Source of the DNA: Lumbricus terrestris
Taxonomy: Eukaryota; Annelida; Clitellata; Crassiclitellata; Lumbricidae
Direction: 5' to 3'
DNA: 64,000 nt
Assembly: GCA_949752735.1 (NCBI GenBank)
Contig: OX457038.1
Span: 60,750,020-60,814,019 of the forward strand
Both the position numbers and the translations under genes were made by a program. Positions 36,670-51,553 of this stretch are shown here, in pieces (within the stretch, counting starts at the first letter, position 1; each line of letters starts with the position of its first letter). The notes under the pieces are model-generated. The model ran no database searches and was not told the origin of the DNA. It was given only the letters and a program-made list of their open reading frames with translations.

Positions 36670-37652
36670 CTGCAAGACAGGCACAGTTGGCCACATTAAT
36701 TTAATATTTAATATTAACTTAAATAATATTAATACTAATTTAATATTAACTTAATTAATATTAATTCAATATTAACTTGCAAGGCCATATTAATGTAGTA
36801 AATCATGCGACGACAGTGTTCATGCCAGTTCTACATAGCGTTTCCATAGCGAGTCCCTGCTTGCCTAAGCCGGGCTCCTTTAGTGTGAAGTTCCACACAA
36901 AGACGGCACTTCTCAATCAATCTGGGAAGCTGCAAAAGCACTTTTAGTTTTAAATGTTCATTGTCATCCGATTGGAAATAATTTTCACCATGGAGGATGG
37001 GACGGAAGAGAAGGGGTTGCGCAGTACTAAAATTTCCTCAAAAGGCAATCATTTAGACAACTACAAGGTAAAGTAACTGGCTAAATAAAGTTTACAGAAT
37101 CATAAACACTTAACGATGGGCTGATTGAATTTCCCAGTTGCTTTCAGTGCATGCTCGTCGCTAACGCGTTGAATAAACAATTCCAGAATCACTGTATTCC
37201 ACTGTACATTTCACAGCAGATACAATGCCATGCACTGCAGAGTATAACAATGCAATTTTAAACAATACAATGCAATTATTAATAAAACAATCGTATAGTT
37301 TATCGTATAGTTTAGTCGAGATACAACTGCTGACAACTGCTCCCACCTTGAGAATGTTATGAAAGTACGCAACGATTCCTGGATAGTCCCCAGGGATGGC
37401 AAACGTGTCGCCACCTATCAGTGAAGTTATGTGCCAGCAGATGTTGCCGAGAACAAGACGAATGCTGCACGAGTGAGATGTGGTTCCTGAAAATGAAGAC
37501 AAGCCTAATTAATTACATAAAATCTTATCAGTCAATCAGTCAATCAATCAATCAATCGTTTAAGATCAAAACGAACAGACAGCTCAACGGAAATTTAAAA
37601 GAAAAATAATAAGCAATGCTGGAAACATTCCAAGCAACAATATATACACATG

Positions 37653-37726
<74 letters not shown>

Positions 37727-38976
37727 GTATGCATACAGTTATATATGCATATAGATGTGCGTTTGCACAGAATAACAGATTTGAATTGTCGTCATGCTAG
37801 TACAATGAGCGATCACATGCATGCATTGACCTTGCATTGACCTTGGTCTTTGAACAAATTTTTCCTACATAAACACAAACTCTTTCATGCAAGTCAGCAC
37901 AGCACCAAATCAATGCTTAGTTTACGTTGCACATGTAGTAGCCTAAGTAGCTGGATTCATTGGTCACCTATATATACAGAGTTTCAGAGATGCTCTTGTT
38001 TTCTTACAAACATACACACCCATTCTTGCAAACAATTGTCAAAAATTACTGTAAAATAGTTGGTTCTTAATGGGTGCAGTGTGCCACCCAGATTTGTCTC
38101 TTTTCAAACAAAAGAATAAAATATATTGTTATTCATCTAACCTACTGTATTTATATATACACACACATATATATATACATATAATTATGTATATTATTAT
38201 ACATTCATATAATGAAATTTTTCCAATTTGATGTATAATAACTGTGGGCTGCGATTTCACTTTATACCTACTATCTGTGTCATACCTACTATCTGTGTCA
38301 TACCTACTATCTGTGTCATACCTACTATCTGTGTCATACCTACTATCTGTGTCATACCTACTATCTGTGTCATACCTACTATCTGTGTCATACCTACTAT
38401 CTGTGTCATACCTACTATCTGTGTCATATCTACTATCTGTGTCATACTGATATCCAAAATAACACTGAGATTTTGAGTTACTGAATGCTATAGATTAGAA
38501 CGAACAGCTGAAGTCTAAGTGACATACAACCCATACATACATGTAGAAGTCACTGGAATTAAGACTTTCAATTTAAAACGAGTCTTACCGAGAAATCGAA
38601 CGACAATAGCCGGGCAGCAGTGCGTCAGCCACTGCTTCATCAGACTCGCAGACTTGGCAATCACCGACGTCTTACCGCTCCCTGACAGCCCAAAAAGAAC
38701 GAGCGGTTGGACGGCCGGCTCCGAAAGGTAGATCCGGATCCTCTGCAGCATGTCCTCACGTCCCTTGAAGACGGCGCTTCTCGTGCGGCACATCGTCAGG
38801 TGCTGAAGGATCTCGACGGCTTGCGTGTTGCGCGAGATGTTGCGTACGTTCGACATTGCGTTCACGATGAGGCGCTGCATCCTATGCTCAAACTCGTAAC
38901 AGAAGCGTTGCAGGTATTCGGAATCATCTGTTGGATCCTTGATGTATGGGGCGGCCCACGTCACCTATGCATATTT

Positions 38977-39011
<35 letters not shown>

Positions 39012-42000
39012 TAATCAATATTTTTTATACAAAGCAGTAAAAAGCATAGTGCCAGCAGAATTGTATGTCTTAAAGCAACTTTAGGATTAGGTCTATTGAT
39101 TCCTCATTCTGTTTAGTTAAGAGTTTGATTTTATAATTTAGTTAAGATCTTTTAACTAATTGTAATCGTTCATCGTCTCACTAAACAACAATTAATCAAT
39201 TAATCATTTATCTTGTGCAACCAACGAATCATTTTCAAGTGTGTAAATTGCAAATCACATTGTCAATGGGGAAGGCCAAAAGGATGTGCGCCCTAAACGG
39301 ATCCCTGGCCCTGATAAAAAAATGGGGACACCTATGTACAAGTAATACAAAAAGATGCAACGGTGAACAATTGTTGCTTAGTGCCTAATCTAAAGTTCCT
39401 TTAAAACGTGCAATTCTGTTGACATTATGCTTTTTACTGCCTTGTATAAGCAATATTGTTTTAATGCATGGGCAATTGGGCATTCATCTTGCACTAATGA
39501 TAACTTATGCCGATATTGCACTAATCCTAAACTGGCTGCCCATCAAAGAATCTGGTTAATGTCTTTTACAATTAACATTAGACACGGTATATTACATTAG
39601 TACCAACTTTTTCTACCAAGCAAGGATTCATATACTACTCCAAACTGACAATTACATAGTAAAATTTCCACAACTGAATGTGTATTTTAGCTACAGTTTC
39701 ACTTGAAACAATCACTGATTGCACAATGATAATGGAGCCACAGAAATAATATAATAAGATCACTTTGGGCCTAAAAAAACTGATCGTGACAACATAAAAA
39801 AATAACATCAGACCACTTCAGATCACCTCGAAATGTTGGAGATTGCGCCGATCCTTGAGCACCGCGAGGATCTTGTCTTTGAGCAGAATGTTCAGCATCT
39901 GCTGGGCGTCCTTGTCGACGTTTGTTGTGCCCGGCAGAAGATCGCTGAACTTCTGCGCCTTCTTCAGCTGCAGATGCTCCTCGAGGTTTGCGATGCGGCG
40001 CGATATGCAGAAACTCGTGCTGTCCGGATTCGGAGACTGGAGCATTCCCTTCTCGATCTCGTACTCGGTAACTGAGATTTTAAAAACGAGAAAACGAATT
40101 ATAATACCTAGTGATATATCGTACACCAGCTTAACTCAGAATACAAAGCCAATAAAGATAATGAGAAAAGGCAGTTAGTATTTGGGAGACATAGACTCCA
40201 AGGACAGTACTGTAACAAGTTTCTGGAGAAATAATAATAATACTAGTAATAATACTAGTTATAATAATAATATAATATAATATAATAATAACAATAATAT
40301 AATAATAATTTAAAATAAAAAAAATAATAATAATCATAGTGTTTTTAAAGCCTGATGGATTATTTATATCTTGGGCGCTTAAAAAAATAGTAGTATTATT
40401 AGTACAAGCAACTTTTCGGATCATTGCAAAGAGCCTCAGTGATTATTTCTACCTCGGGTGAAACAATAAAAAAATAATAACAATGATAATAAATCATTGC
40501 TCTGGGGGGGACGCGCAAGGAAAACGACACATGTTTCTCTGGACAATTTCTTTGAGCCTCAGGGATCACTCCTTACTTCAGGCGAAAATATTTTTAAATG
40601 GTAACAATACAGAAACACAGACAGACGTTGTAGCGTGGCCAAAGACTATCAAGAGGGTTAAGGCCAAAGAAAAGGCCACATTGGCAGCATTTGACGATGC
40701 TGCACAGTTGCAAGGTCACCAAAGAAGAAACTGGTGCAAGAGAAACGCATAGCAAGCAGACCTGAGGCAAAGAAGAGATCTTTGTCTCTCTGGGTCAGTC
40801 GTCCTTGCTCGAGACAAAGAAGAACTCCCAAGCGAAGGATGTGAAGCAGCTGCAGAAAGACTTTTCCCCACTCGCGCTGTGCGATCTCCTGTAACTCCGG
40901 ATTATCCTGAAAGAAAAGAAGCAAGCTGAATCAGGATTCATTGCATGAGAAACAACCACAATGCTTCAATGTCAAATTCTGTCCTAGTCCTTCACTTCCT
41001 CAATTAAACTTGTGGGCACTGTGGTGTAGTGGTGGGTTCGGTGCCTTGGAGCTGGAGGGTTCCAGGTTCGAAACCACCTCAATCTGCCACGTAATGACCT
41101 TGAGCAAGTCACTCACTCGCAATTGCTCGTGCGCTTCGGCTTGAAACTAAGGTGCAGCGTTCATGCTATGTACAGTTGGGACTTGGGAGCGCCTCTGAGT
41201 AGAGAGCATGAAGTGGCACTACAGCAAATGTGAGAAATAAAAACAAATAAAATAAACTGGAAACTCAACTGTTTCAACTTGCTCACTCTTCAGAGCTTGA
41301 CTTCTCGTTCTCTCACTACCAGACCTTGACATTTCTAAAGGATCGACAGTTTGACCGTGATTTCACTCAAATTTACCATCAATCAATGTCAATGTCATCG
41401 ATATGTATACTTAATGCATTACAATACGGCACCAAAGAAGTCATTACGCACCGTAACTTAAACCAGATCAGATTCTGTTTCACAAGGATTCACTATGATT
41501 ACTTGCAGCCAGTCCAAAAGAAGTATTGGGCCAGCATAACAAGAATATGACAAACACCAGACAAGAAACAGCCTAGAGCAATATTTCCTCGAAAACGGGA
41601 ATCACAAAGTGAGGCATAAGCAGTACAGACAATTTGTCTGAATTGTTCACATCTGACTGTTAGTGAGAATATGCCAAAAGTGCGAACCATAGTAGCAGGT
41701 ACAGGTCGCTATTTAAACGAGAATTCCTGGAAAGTAAAAATCGATATCATGCAAGATTTCAGGTCAAGAATTCAAAAAGAGAAAGACCAAAGCTCCATGT
41801 TAAGTTCACAGAGAAAGAATTTCCTAGAAAGCAGAAAACAGCATGATATCAAAGATTACGAAACAGGAATTTCCCTCAAAAGCAACAATCGCTTTCACCT
41901 GCAAGACAAGTCAACAAAAATTCCTTGAAGAGGAGTAAATTGTAATGCACAGAATACCTTATTGTTGAAGTTTTCAATAATGGAGCTGATTGGCTGGAGT

Positions 42001-42399
42001 GTGTAGACACTGGGTATGACGTTCGTGTCTTTTTTAAACCAGGTCAGAAGCAGATTGACATCTTTGCCGTTGCGTAGCAGTGATTCCCGCATCATTTCAA
42101 ACATCTGAGCATCAATTGTTGACGGAAAAGGACGGTAGCCATACTTCTGACCAAGAAGTGCCTAAAGACGACAATTGAATAAAAAATTGTCCTAATTTCC
42201 CTCTTTAATTCCTATGCACTTAATGAGGTGTGAATGAAGGATGTCAACTGGGAGATGATCATTTCACAAGTGTAGACCTGTAAATTATTAAGTTACAGCA
42301 AGTTATTTGCCAGCAAGTGTAGCAAGTTGGGCCTTTAGTAATGAGCAATTTACATATGCATGTAAATGTTATATATATATATAATATATATAATACATA

Positions 42400-42430
<31 letters not shown>

Positions 42431-42811
42431 TCGTTTCATAGAACAGACTGACATACCACAGTGAGTTACATGACAGAAAGGCAATTGTCAAACAGACAGC
42501 ATAATAATTGGATCAGCTTTTCTAACTGAGACCTGAATATGCAAAGTGATTAATAGTGGGCACCTTCAAAATCTAGGCCTGCAGCAATAAAAAGTGAGTT
42601 ATATAACAAATGTCCTTGAACATATAGGCCTAGTCTCCAACAACAAAAGGAGTATCTATAGAAAAAGCAACAGTCTAGGACAGCAATAAGAAGTCAGTGT
42701 GCTATAAAGATATGACATACGACTGACATCATTCACTGTAATCATCATCTTTGTTATTATAATTGATGTGTGTCATAGTCCAGAGTATATATATAGAGTA
42801 TATATATATAT

Positions 42812-42865
<54 letters not shown>

Positions 42866-45800
42866 GAGCTGAACTGCCAACCAAAACGTCAAGAGTTCAA
42901 ATTCCCATCAGGGCAAAAATTTGTATTCAAGATTTCGCTGCACTTGCACATCAGACGTAATGTAATGTAATGAGTATATTATACTGTGGGTGTTGAGATC
43001 AGATGGTGAGGGAGAGGACTGGTCGCCCACTCTCATAAAGCTATGAAATATGAAGTCGCTAACACTTCATATAATTATATACGTGGCTGCCACTCAAACT
43101 TAGCTGAGAGACTGCACTAATTCTTCTGCTGTCTCAAGTTATTGGTCTACAGTCTGAATGCCAAAATCAGCATAAAAAACAGGATTCAAAAGGCACATCT
43201 TAGTTAGCGCCAATAATACACTTTGCTCTCATTGACCATGCAGCACTGTGAACCAGCTTCCTCCTTCGATGTGTTCCTCCTTATTAACTCGTGGCCACAC
43301 GTCTCTTTATAGAACTTTGTCTCATGACCACTCTTTTCTCTCTTGGTCAAACACACTGGGAGCGCCTCTGATTGGTGTGCACTATGAGAGGCGCTATATA
43401 AATTTACAGACACAATACAATAAAATATAATACAATACAATACAATACAAAGGCAGTGAAATTATTAATGAATTGTTATGGACACAATGGCAAGGTATGA
43501 TTAATTACAGTTGCATATCTGTAAGAAGTTGGAGAGAAGATTGGCAAAAGGCGTGACTGACTAAAAAGGTCTTCAAAGGTGTTTTCTAGTCAGTGCATTA
43601 CACCCACGTGATGGCCAATCAGCCCTCTCATGTTCTGGATCCTTCTTCAGTGGTATGCATGCATAAACCACTCCGGCTACAAATATCGGCTGTTCGATGA
43701 TAAGACCTTCGCCCGTTTGGAGTGCCAGCTATTTCTACGCCAACGGAAGCCGCAAATAGCTTTGGCTGTTAAACGAAAGGGCGGCCAGAACAAGGAGAGT
43801 TAATCGCCGCAAAGTTATTTGAAGGTGTTTCATAATCCCGGCTAAATACTTGCCGAGGAGGGGTGGTGTAAAACAACTCTACCGGCAAAACTTATATCCG
43901 ACCACACATCAGTTGTGCTTCCAAGAGGAGATTTCAATAACGATGCGAAAATAATGAAAATCAGGAATTTCAGAAAAACAAAATATATGCAGGTAAAAAT
44001 ATATTGGCTCACAAAACTAGTTTTGAAAATTTTAGATGTCACATTTTGGACATAATGTGACATCACATTAATAGGCTAATCACAGGATTTTCAAAACATT
44101 TTGCAAAAAGCAGATATTTTAGATGCCACATTTCGTACATAATGCCACGTCATGTCACGTTAACTAATCACACATGATGTTTCGAAACATGGTTATGAAC
44201 TGGAACGTCTTTGCACACGAACACATTTTACACCACACCATACGGCTACCGTAAACATGCTGCAAATTCCCCGGCGCATTCCACGAATATCCCTGAGAAT
44301 ACTCGAAAAAACATGCAATCCGACTGATCTCAGTCATAGATAATATAACATCTCAGTATGCACAGGTGCAGCAAAATACCTTTCGGTCGCTCTCTGAGCA
44401 CTGTATTTAACGATATCCTTACTTCAGTGCAAAGGTCGATTGCCGTCTGCCTTGTTAAACCTACGTATGACGTCGATGATGACATTTGATTCATTTTAGG
44501 CGAACAAAGCTTTAGCAGCCATTAATGCCTGTGTCGAAACCTAACTTACAGAATAAAAACTTTCCTGTAATGTTTTGATGCTAAATACAAATTAACGCTG
44601 ATAAATCTAAAATCCAACCAAAGAACTTCTATAGCGCCACTACAACTATAATTTATCAATGCATACATACATGTAGGATGTTACGAAGATGGAATCAGCT
44701 AAAAGGTAAGGTACGTTATTAAATGCGTCAAAGTTTAAGGCCCTCTAATTCCTCAGAAACACGGCCTGCAAATGCATGAATCCCACAGCCCTATAAATAT
44801 ATCAACCATATTTTGCATATAAAACAAATGAAGCAAAACTTAAGACGCATATTGGCATATTACGAATATGTACTTCACGAGCGATCAGAGAGGTAAGAGT
44901 CCAGCGTGTTAGCTGGAGTGCCACCTCATCTTCAGCAAAAATTCACGATTATTAAAACACCATAAACAACAAAATTACGTTTAGAAACACTACTCGGATA
45001 CCACACCAATTTTATATATGAACCACGTTACCACACCATTTTCTCTATAAAGACCATGCCGCAGAACATATGGTACCATACCATTCAACACACAATTTAC
45101 TGTATACCTTACCATACCATCCAACATGCCACATATGTATTCCTTTTATTGAGAAAATAACTGGTCGTCATAACGCGACAATTGGCAAGCGCCAAGAGAG
45201 CAGCAGTAATGCTAGATACAGGGTGGGCAAAAAAGGACCCCCTACAGGTTTTTGCCAATATCTTGGTCAAAATCAAGAATTTTCAAATGAAATTTTACAT
45301 GCTTAAAGGCAATACATATTTGCGTAAAGTGGCCCATTTTCAAATCACCTTTTGTTACTTTTCGCTGCATCATGTTTTTGAGTCGTCAAAAAACAGTGGG
45401 TGATCTCACTAAAAGGGATGTAACTTTTGTACTGTTTGAAATATTTTGTTGAAATTTGGCCATTGTACGTAAATATGAATTGCCTTTAAGAATGTAAATT
45501 TTCATTTAAAAATCCTCATTTTTTTACCAAGATATGGGCAAAAAACCGTTGGGGGTACTTTTTTATGGCCCACGCTGTAGTATGCGGTTTTTTTAAACAG
45601 CATTCGTGTTATGAAGTTCTTGTTGTTCTGACTGGTCAGTTCAAATGGATGAGGCCTGGAAACTGAACAGAGCCAATTCCAGAATTCCAGAGCCAGCCAT
45701 AGACCAGCAGGCATTTGCAGACCACTGCAGAACCCACACGGAAGGCGCGAAAATCATATACAAGCATAAACCAGCACTTGATTACATACGTGATTCCTTT

Positions 45801-48800
45801 CCTGGTTATAAGACGCTGCACATTATCAGACAACGTTACATCATAATATGAAAGCAGAAAGCAGCTGCTGCTTGCCGCCAGATTAGATTAGATTAGATGA
45901 AACCAGATTTACTCCGACTTCTGACCTTTTCTTGCATTCCTCCTCTCCCTACTCCTTTCCCTCCCTCTCCCTCTCTCCCTCTATCATGTCGTTTGGGATA
46001 CATGGCAGGGCGTACCCTCTCCGCACCAGATGCCAACCTCCCCTCCCCCTATCAACAGAGGGTGCCCCTTCATTCTACTGGTGACTCAAAAGCCCAGAGG
46101 GCAACCAGAGACCTGTAAAAACCGGTCAAATGAAATACTCATCATCTCATGGCCCAATTAGAACGAAAAACTGGTTGGAGGTCGTGCAAGTGATCAGCAT
46201 CCTTAAAACCATCTGCTGCCCCTTATAACAAGACATGACTGCGGCTAAGGAAGGCTGCCACTTAAAAATCATTCTCATCAGGTCTTTCATTCCATTCTAT
46301 CGTCTGTCCTTCCATTCCCTGATTCTTCCCTAATCTTCCATTCTTTGTCCACACCATTCCCTACTCTGACCTTCTCTTCACTTCCATACCTTCCCTGGTC
46401 TCCTCCTAATTTCCCTTCCTTGTCTATACCAGTCCACTCCCAAGTCCTCACTTCCCTTTCTTAAGGTTTCCTTCCCTTCAAATTGTATGTCCCAATTAGA
46501 AAATCAAGTGAGTATAACCCACCGAGTTAAGCAGCCACCTTAAATCTCGTGTGACCTCTTATATCAAGCCGCCAATCACAAATGGCATTGCCATAGAAAC
46601 TACAACAGGTGGTGTTCAATGGCCGAAATGAATGGAGCGACGCTGCAATGGCTGCATGGACAGTTGGACAGTCAGAGATTGATTTACGACGTCATTCAAT
46701 CTGCTCCTCGGAGTCTCACTTGACTTGTCAAACGCCAGCCTACATCATCGCCTCACATGGATATATAACATAACATAACATTTTTTATTCGACAACCAAC
46801 TCATTCATTACAGATAGACTGAGATAGTACAGTTATACATCAGTTATCTAATATGTCGGTTCATCTAGGAGACTCAAAAGGGGCCAAAGGTTCCGCTAGC
46901 CAGGGCCACCTGAGAGAATTGGGTCAGAATTTCAGAAATATGCAGCACGGCCGACTGGAAAATAAAGCAGTTTCATGAACAATAAATTCTTAACTAGCAT
47001 AATATATACAAAACAAAAGGCGAGTTAGGAAAGTAGAATAAAATTAGTGCAGTCACATTTATATATGTATATATATATATATTTATATATAATTTATGCA
47101 GCCTTGCCTCTGCAACCCTAGGGGCCGTCCATAAAGTACGTCACGCTCCAGGGGGGAAGGGGTGTAAGAAAATGTGACAGTTTGTGACAGGGGGAGGGGA
47201 TCAGGCCATGTGTGACGTCACACATTTATTTTTAAAATTCTTTTTAATTTAATTTTTTCTTAGTACCTAAAATCCGACCCGGCCCGGCCCGGCGTGTCTA
47301 AAACCCGGCCTGGCGGGATAAAAGTTGATTTCCCGTCACTATCAAAGCGTTTAGGGACACACGTCACTATCATGCAGAGGGATTAGGGATAGTATCCTAG
47401 GGTTTAGAGGGTTAGGTAAATGGTTATGTTTTTAAATATTTTTTTTCGAAAGTGTGACGTACATTAGGGGGAGGGTCCGAGATTTGTGACAGTTTGTGCC
47501 AGAGGGAGAGGGGGGTCAAAAATGGTAAAAAATAGCGTGACATACTTTATGGACGGCCCCCTATCAAGCACACAATCATAACACGCAGTTGTACTATAAC
47601 AACCGTTCAATGACGGCTAGACTGTTACAGCAACACTGAGGTCGAAACATGACATCCGCACCTTTAGTGCTCAGTAGTGTGCATTAATAAATCTAAAACG
47701 TTATCTTGACCCCTACCTATCGATTTGTTTTGAGCAATAGAGCATACATTCATATTTGTAATGTATGCATGTATGCATCTATCTATAGACACTATTTGAT
47801 ACACTACAACATTGCTTCTCCCTAGACTAACTTATATTGAGAATCTAAGGAGCGTATAGATGACAAAAGCTGGTATAGATGACAACAACTGGTAACCTAT
47901 AGATGACAACAGCTGGTATAGATGACAACAGCTCGTACAGATGACAACAGCTGGTACAGATGACAACAGCTGGTAGCCTATAAATGACAACAGCTGGTAT
48001 AGATGACAACAGCTGGTACAGATGACAACAGCTGGTATAGATGACAACAGCTGGTATAGATGACAACAGCTGGTAGCCAATATATGACAACAGCTGGTAG
48101 CCTATAGATGACACCAGCTGGTATAGATGACAACAGCTGGTATAGATGGCAGTGCAATTAAAAAATTGTGGCTTTACAAGTGTTAACAGTTGCATTACAG
48201 CAACTTCTGCTCATTTCACTAACCAATGCCCGATCTATAGCGCCTAATCTAACCACACCTCACTCATCTGAGTATTTGGACAAGCCATTGTGTTTGCTAA
48301 AAATCTGGTCACGGCGGCCAACAGGACTTACAAAGAAAATTAAGGTCATACAAAAATAATCAAAGTAAACCAAAAAAAGTCATGATAAATCAGTTAACTG
48401 CCTCTCCCCGCCATCGTCATCATAGACGACACCCAAATGGATTATATGTTAGAATTCACGCGTAGTAACGAGGCGCCGCTTTAGAGCCGAGCAGCCGCAG
48501 CAGGAGGTTTCCGGTCTATATAATTATAGCCGTGATGGTGATTCACTGCGTGACAGTCGCTCGAGCAGACGACGACGACGACGCAGCGATTACCGGGAAT
48601 TGACAATTTGCATACGACAGACATATAGACAGACAGACAGGCAGACAGACACGACGTGTCGTTGTCAACGAGCCACCGCCTACAACTGTAGTCTGCTGCT
48701 CTTCACTTCTTCTTCATGTCTCCTCCTCCACTCCTCCTCCTCCGCTGTAGTTTTCCGAATAACCACTACTTCGAAGAACCAACCGTGTTCACATTCAGAG

Positions 48801-50376
48801 GTGGGTGGGAGGGGTGGGAGGCAGTGGTAAGACCCAATAGGATTCCCACTTCATCACCGCAATGCTATCGGGCGTCACTTGAGACGACCATCCAACAACT
48901 CCTTGCGCTACATAAGTCCTTATTGTAGTTTAGAGCTACTGGTATGCCACTGCAACAAAGAGTCTTAACATAAAAGGGCGGATTCTCCCAGAGTGGCCAA
49001 TTTCCCATACCCCACCACCTGAATTCTGGGTACCAGGATCGTGCCACTGAGAAGGCTACAATGCCGGTGGTAGGTGAAGGCTGCCAAGTCAATGCCTACT
49101 AAAAAAACAGATTTAGAGGTGCTGCAAACAACGAAAACAGTTCCAAGTATTGGTTTAAAAAGCCTCATACTTCCTGATGGATCAACGACTGAAAAGGGAC
49201 AGAGTGACATTTGTATCGATTGGAGCAGTATGAGAATTGTAGAAAATTAACTGGTGTGTCAGACGTTGATTTCAGGTGTGCAATGAGGACTTTACTATGG
49301 GGTTCTAAGAAAGCTTGGGGGTTGAACCCCACCCCCCATCCCCCCAATCCCCCTTTCTCACCTGGATGAGCGAGCACAGAGAATAACAAGACGGTTTACT
49401 CCTGGTCGAGAAGAAGGAAAAAATATGTCTATGCACAGCCAAACGTGAAGCAGGGCAAGAAGCTCCCGCAAGTAGGCATCAGATGTGTTCACAACTATAT
49501 ATAGGATTGCCAGACCGACTTCAAAATCTCAGCTACAGATAGTTAGTTTCCAGTGTTTAACAATGTCTTATGATTGCCAATGTCTTGACGTCACCCTTCT
49601 CCTTTCAACGGGCTTTGGCCTGGCACTAAATGACCCGTTCACCACTATGGGCTGCATTGTAAAAGTTCATTCAAAACTGATCATATCAATTAAGTTGACC
49701 TCCGGTTCACAGCAAATGATCAGTTATCCCACCATTATATATGACAATAATCGAAAGCATGTCATTCAGACCACACTACCAGATCAACAGATTTCTAACT
49801 TGCTGGTGTCAGATTAGCATAAAATAAGCATTTTATAGTCTACGCCTCTATACGGTAAAATAATTAATTCTGTGTGCAGCATTTGAAGCACATCCAACCG
49901 CTTGAGAGAACTTATAGGAGGCTGCTCTCGATGGGACCTGGTTCAGAATTTTAAATTGCGGCCAAGTTAAACTATTGTCATGTGGGTAAACAATTTACGA
50001 CAACATATATGACAAGAACAGAAAGCCTAACAGCCCTAACATCGTCTATTGTAATAACAATCTCATGAAGTCAAAGTCTGATGCAAAGTGTAGAGCGAGG
50101 CACTCAAAGCACTCAAATGCTCAAGCTCGGGCGTAAGATTAGCTAACGACTATGTAATTAGTTGTCCGTCAGCGTGATGTAAGAGCTCTCTCTTTACTCT
50201 ATACTCTATAGGCACACTTCAACTGTAGTGTTGTGTTGCCATGCCCCAAGGAGCCTCTGCTTCTAGTAATTATGATAAACGCATGCATACATTGATAAAC
50301 ATATATTTTATTTCACCTTCTGAATACACTCACATATGCCTACAGCCCTACATAGACGTGCAAACAGCCATACATG

Positions 50377-50421
<45 letters not shown>

Positions 50422-51514
50422 CGGAGTGCCAATGATTGTATGTAAACCGTGAATGAACTTGGCTGAATTCATGATGAATTCCTGACATAGTGTAGTGGTG
50501 TAGTGGAAAGCAGCAGCACATACATTATAGCTGACATGGGAAAGGTGGGAACTCATTAAGCATTGAAGGGCGTCCTATTATATATGGGTTGACGCCGCAG
50601 TAGGGTTGCTGCTGTTGAAAAGTCCCTGGCGCCACCGAATTATTCAGGCACTTCTCACTGCCCGTGCAATAGTTAGGACCGTGTGATGTACATGTAGTCT
50701 ATCCCAAGCAATAGTCTTGGGACCATGCGATTTAGTCTACATGTATAGTTGTCCAAAACAGAGAGATTCCATGGTTCCGATCCCCTAGCAAAATCAGTTA
50801 TATAATGAGTGCACCAAACGTCCACTGCCTGTTGGGTGGGGTGGGGTGGGGTGAGATGGGGTGGGGTGGGGCGTGGCTGCTGATATCATATCAGCCGTTC
50901 ACAGGCAGTGAAAACTAGCCAGTCATTCCTATGCACCATGGCTTAGAAAAATTAAGTTGCTTAACACTTCATACCAATACGCTTCATCATAATTTCTTTT
51001 TATTCACCTTTGTTTGCTCCTCACCTAATTCTCTCATAGCTCTGATGAGTGTGGACTGAGGCTGGTTTTGGTCCATGCTCAGCCAAAACCTGGCTCCAAA
51101 TCAGAAGACGGATGTTACTGAATTCCTTTGACTTATTTATATGTTACCAGAAAAGAAGCCGACATCAACACACCATGTGCTATGGTCAGAGAGACATACA
51201 GAAACACAGACAGACAGACAGACAGGCAGGCAGACAGACAGACAGACAGGCAGGCAGTCAGGCAGGCAGGCAGACAGACAGACAGACAGATATACTGACA
51301 GAGAAAGGCAGCACAAGACCAGAATAGTACACAATCTGAATGAATTACTCAAGACCGACAACCATGACTAAAAATAGACCATAGGGCTGTGTAACCACAC
51401 GACGTTAACCCTCTTACCCCGTATGGGCGCTATAGCGGCTTGGTGGTCTATGACAAATACCCGTAAGGCCGCTATAGAGGTTTCAACATATAAACCGTAT
51501 CCCCGTAAGGACAT

Positions 51515-51553
<39 letters not shown>

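Noticed and set aside
32487..36704. Many plus-strand and out-of-frame ORFs of 60-182 codons across the large NWD exon
   Set aside because: They overlap a strongly supported coding exon with high GC and biased codons; such shadows are expected and none shows a motif.
38257..38476. Regular 18-bp repeats that might look like a CRISPR array
   Set aside because: Units are directly adjacent with no spacers, in an intron of an animal gene.
45645..45851. 68-codon plus-strand ORF beside the mariner-type MITE as a transposase piece
   Set aside because: No catalytic or DNA-binding motif, and it lies outside the element's TA-bounded ends.
47845..48195. 19-bp repeats and their 116-codon repeat ORF
   Set aside because: Simple minisatellite; peptide repeats rotate through frames.
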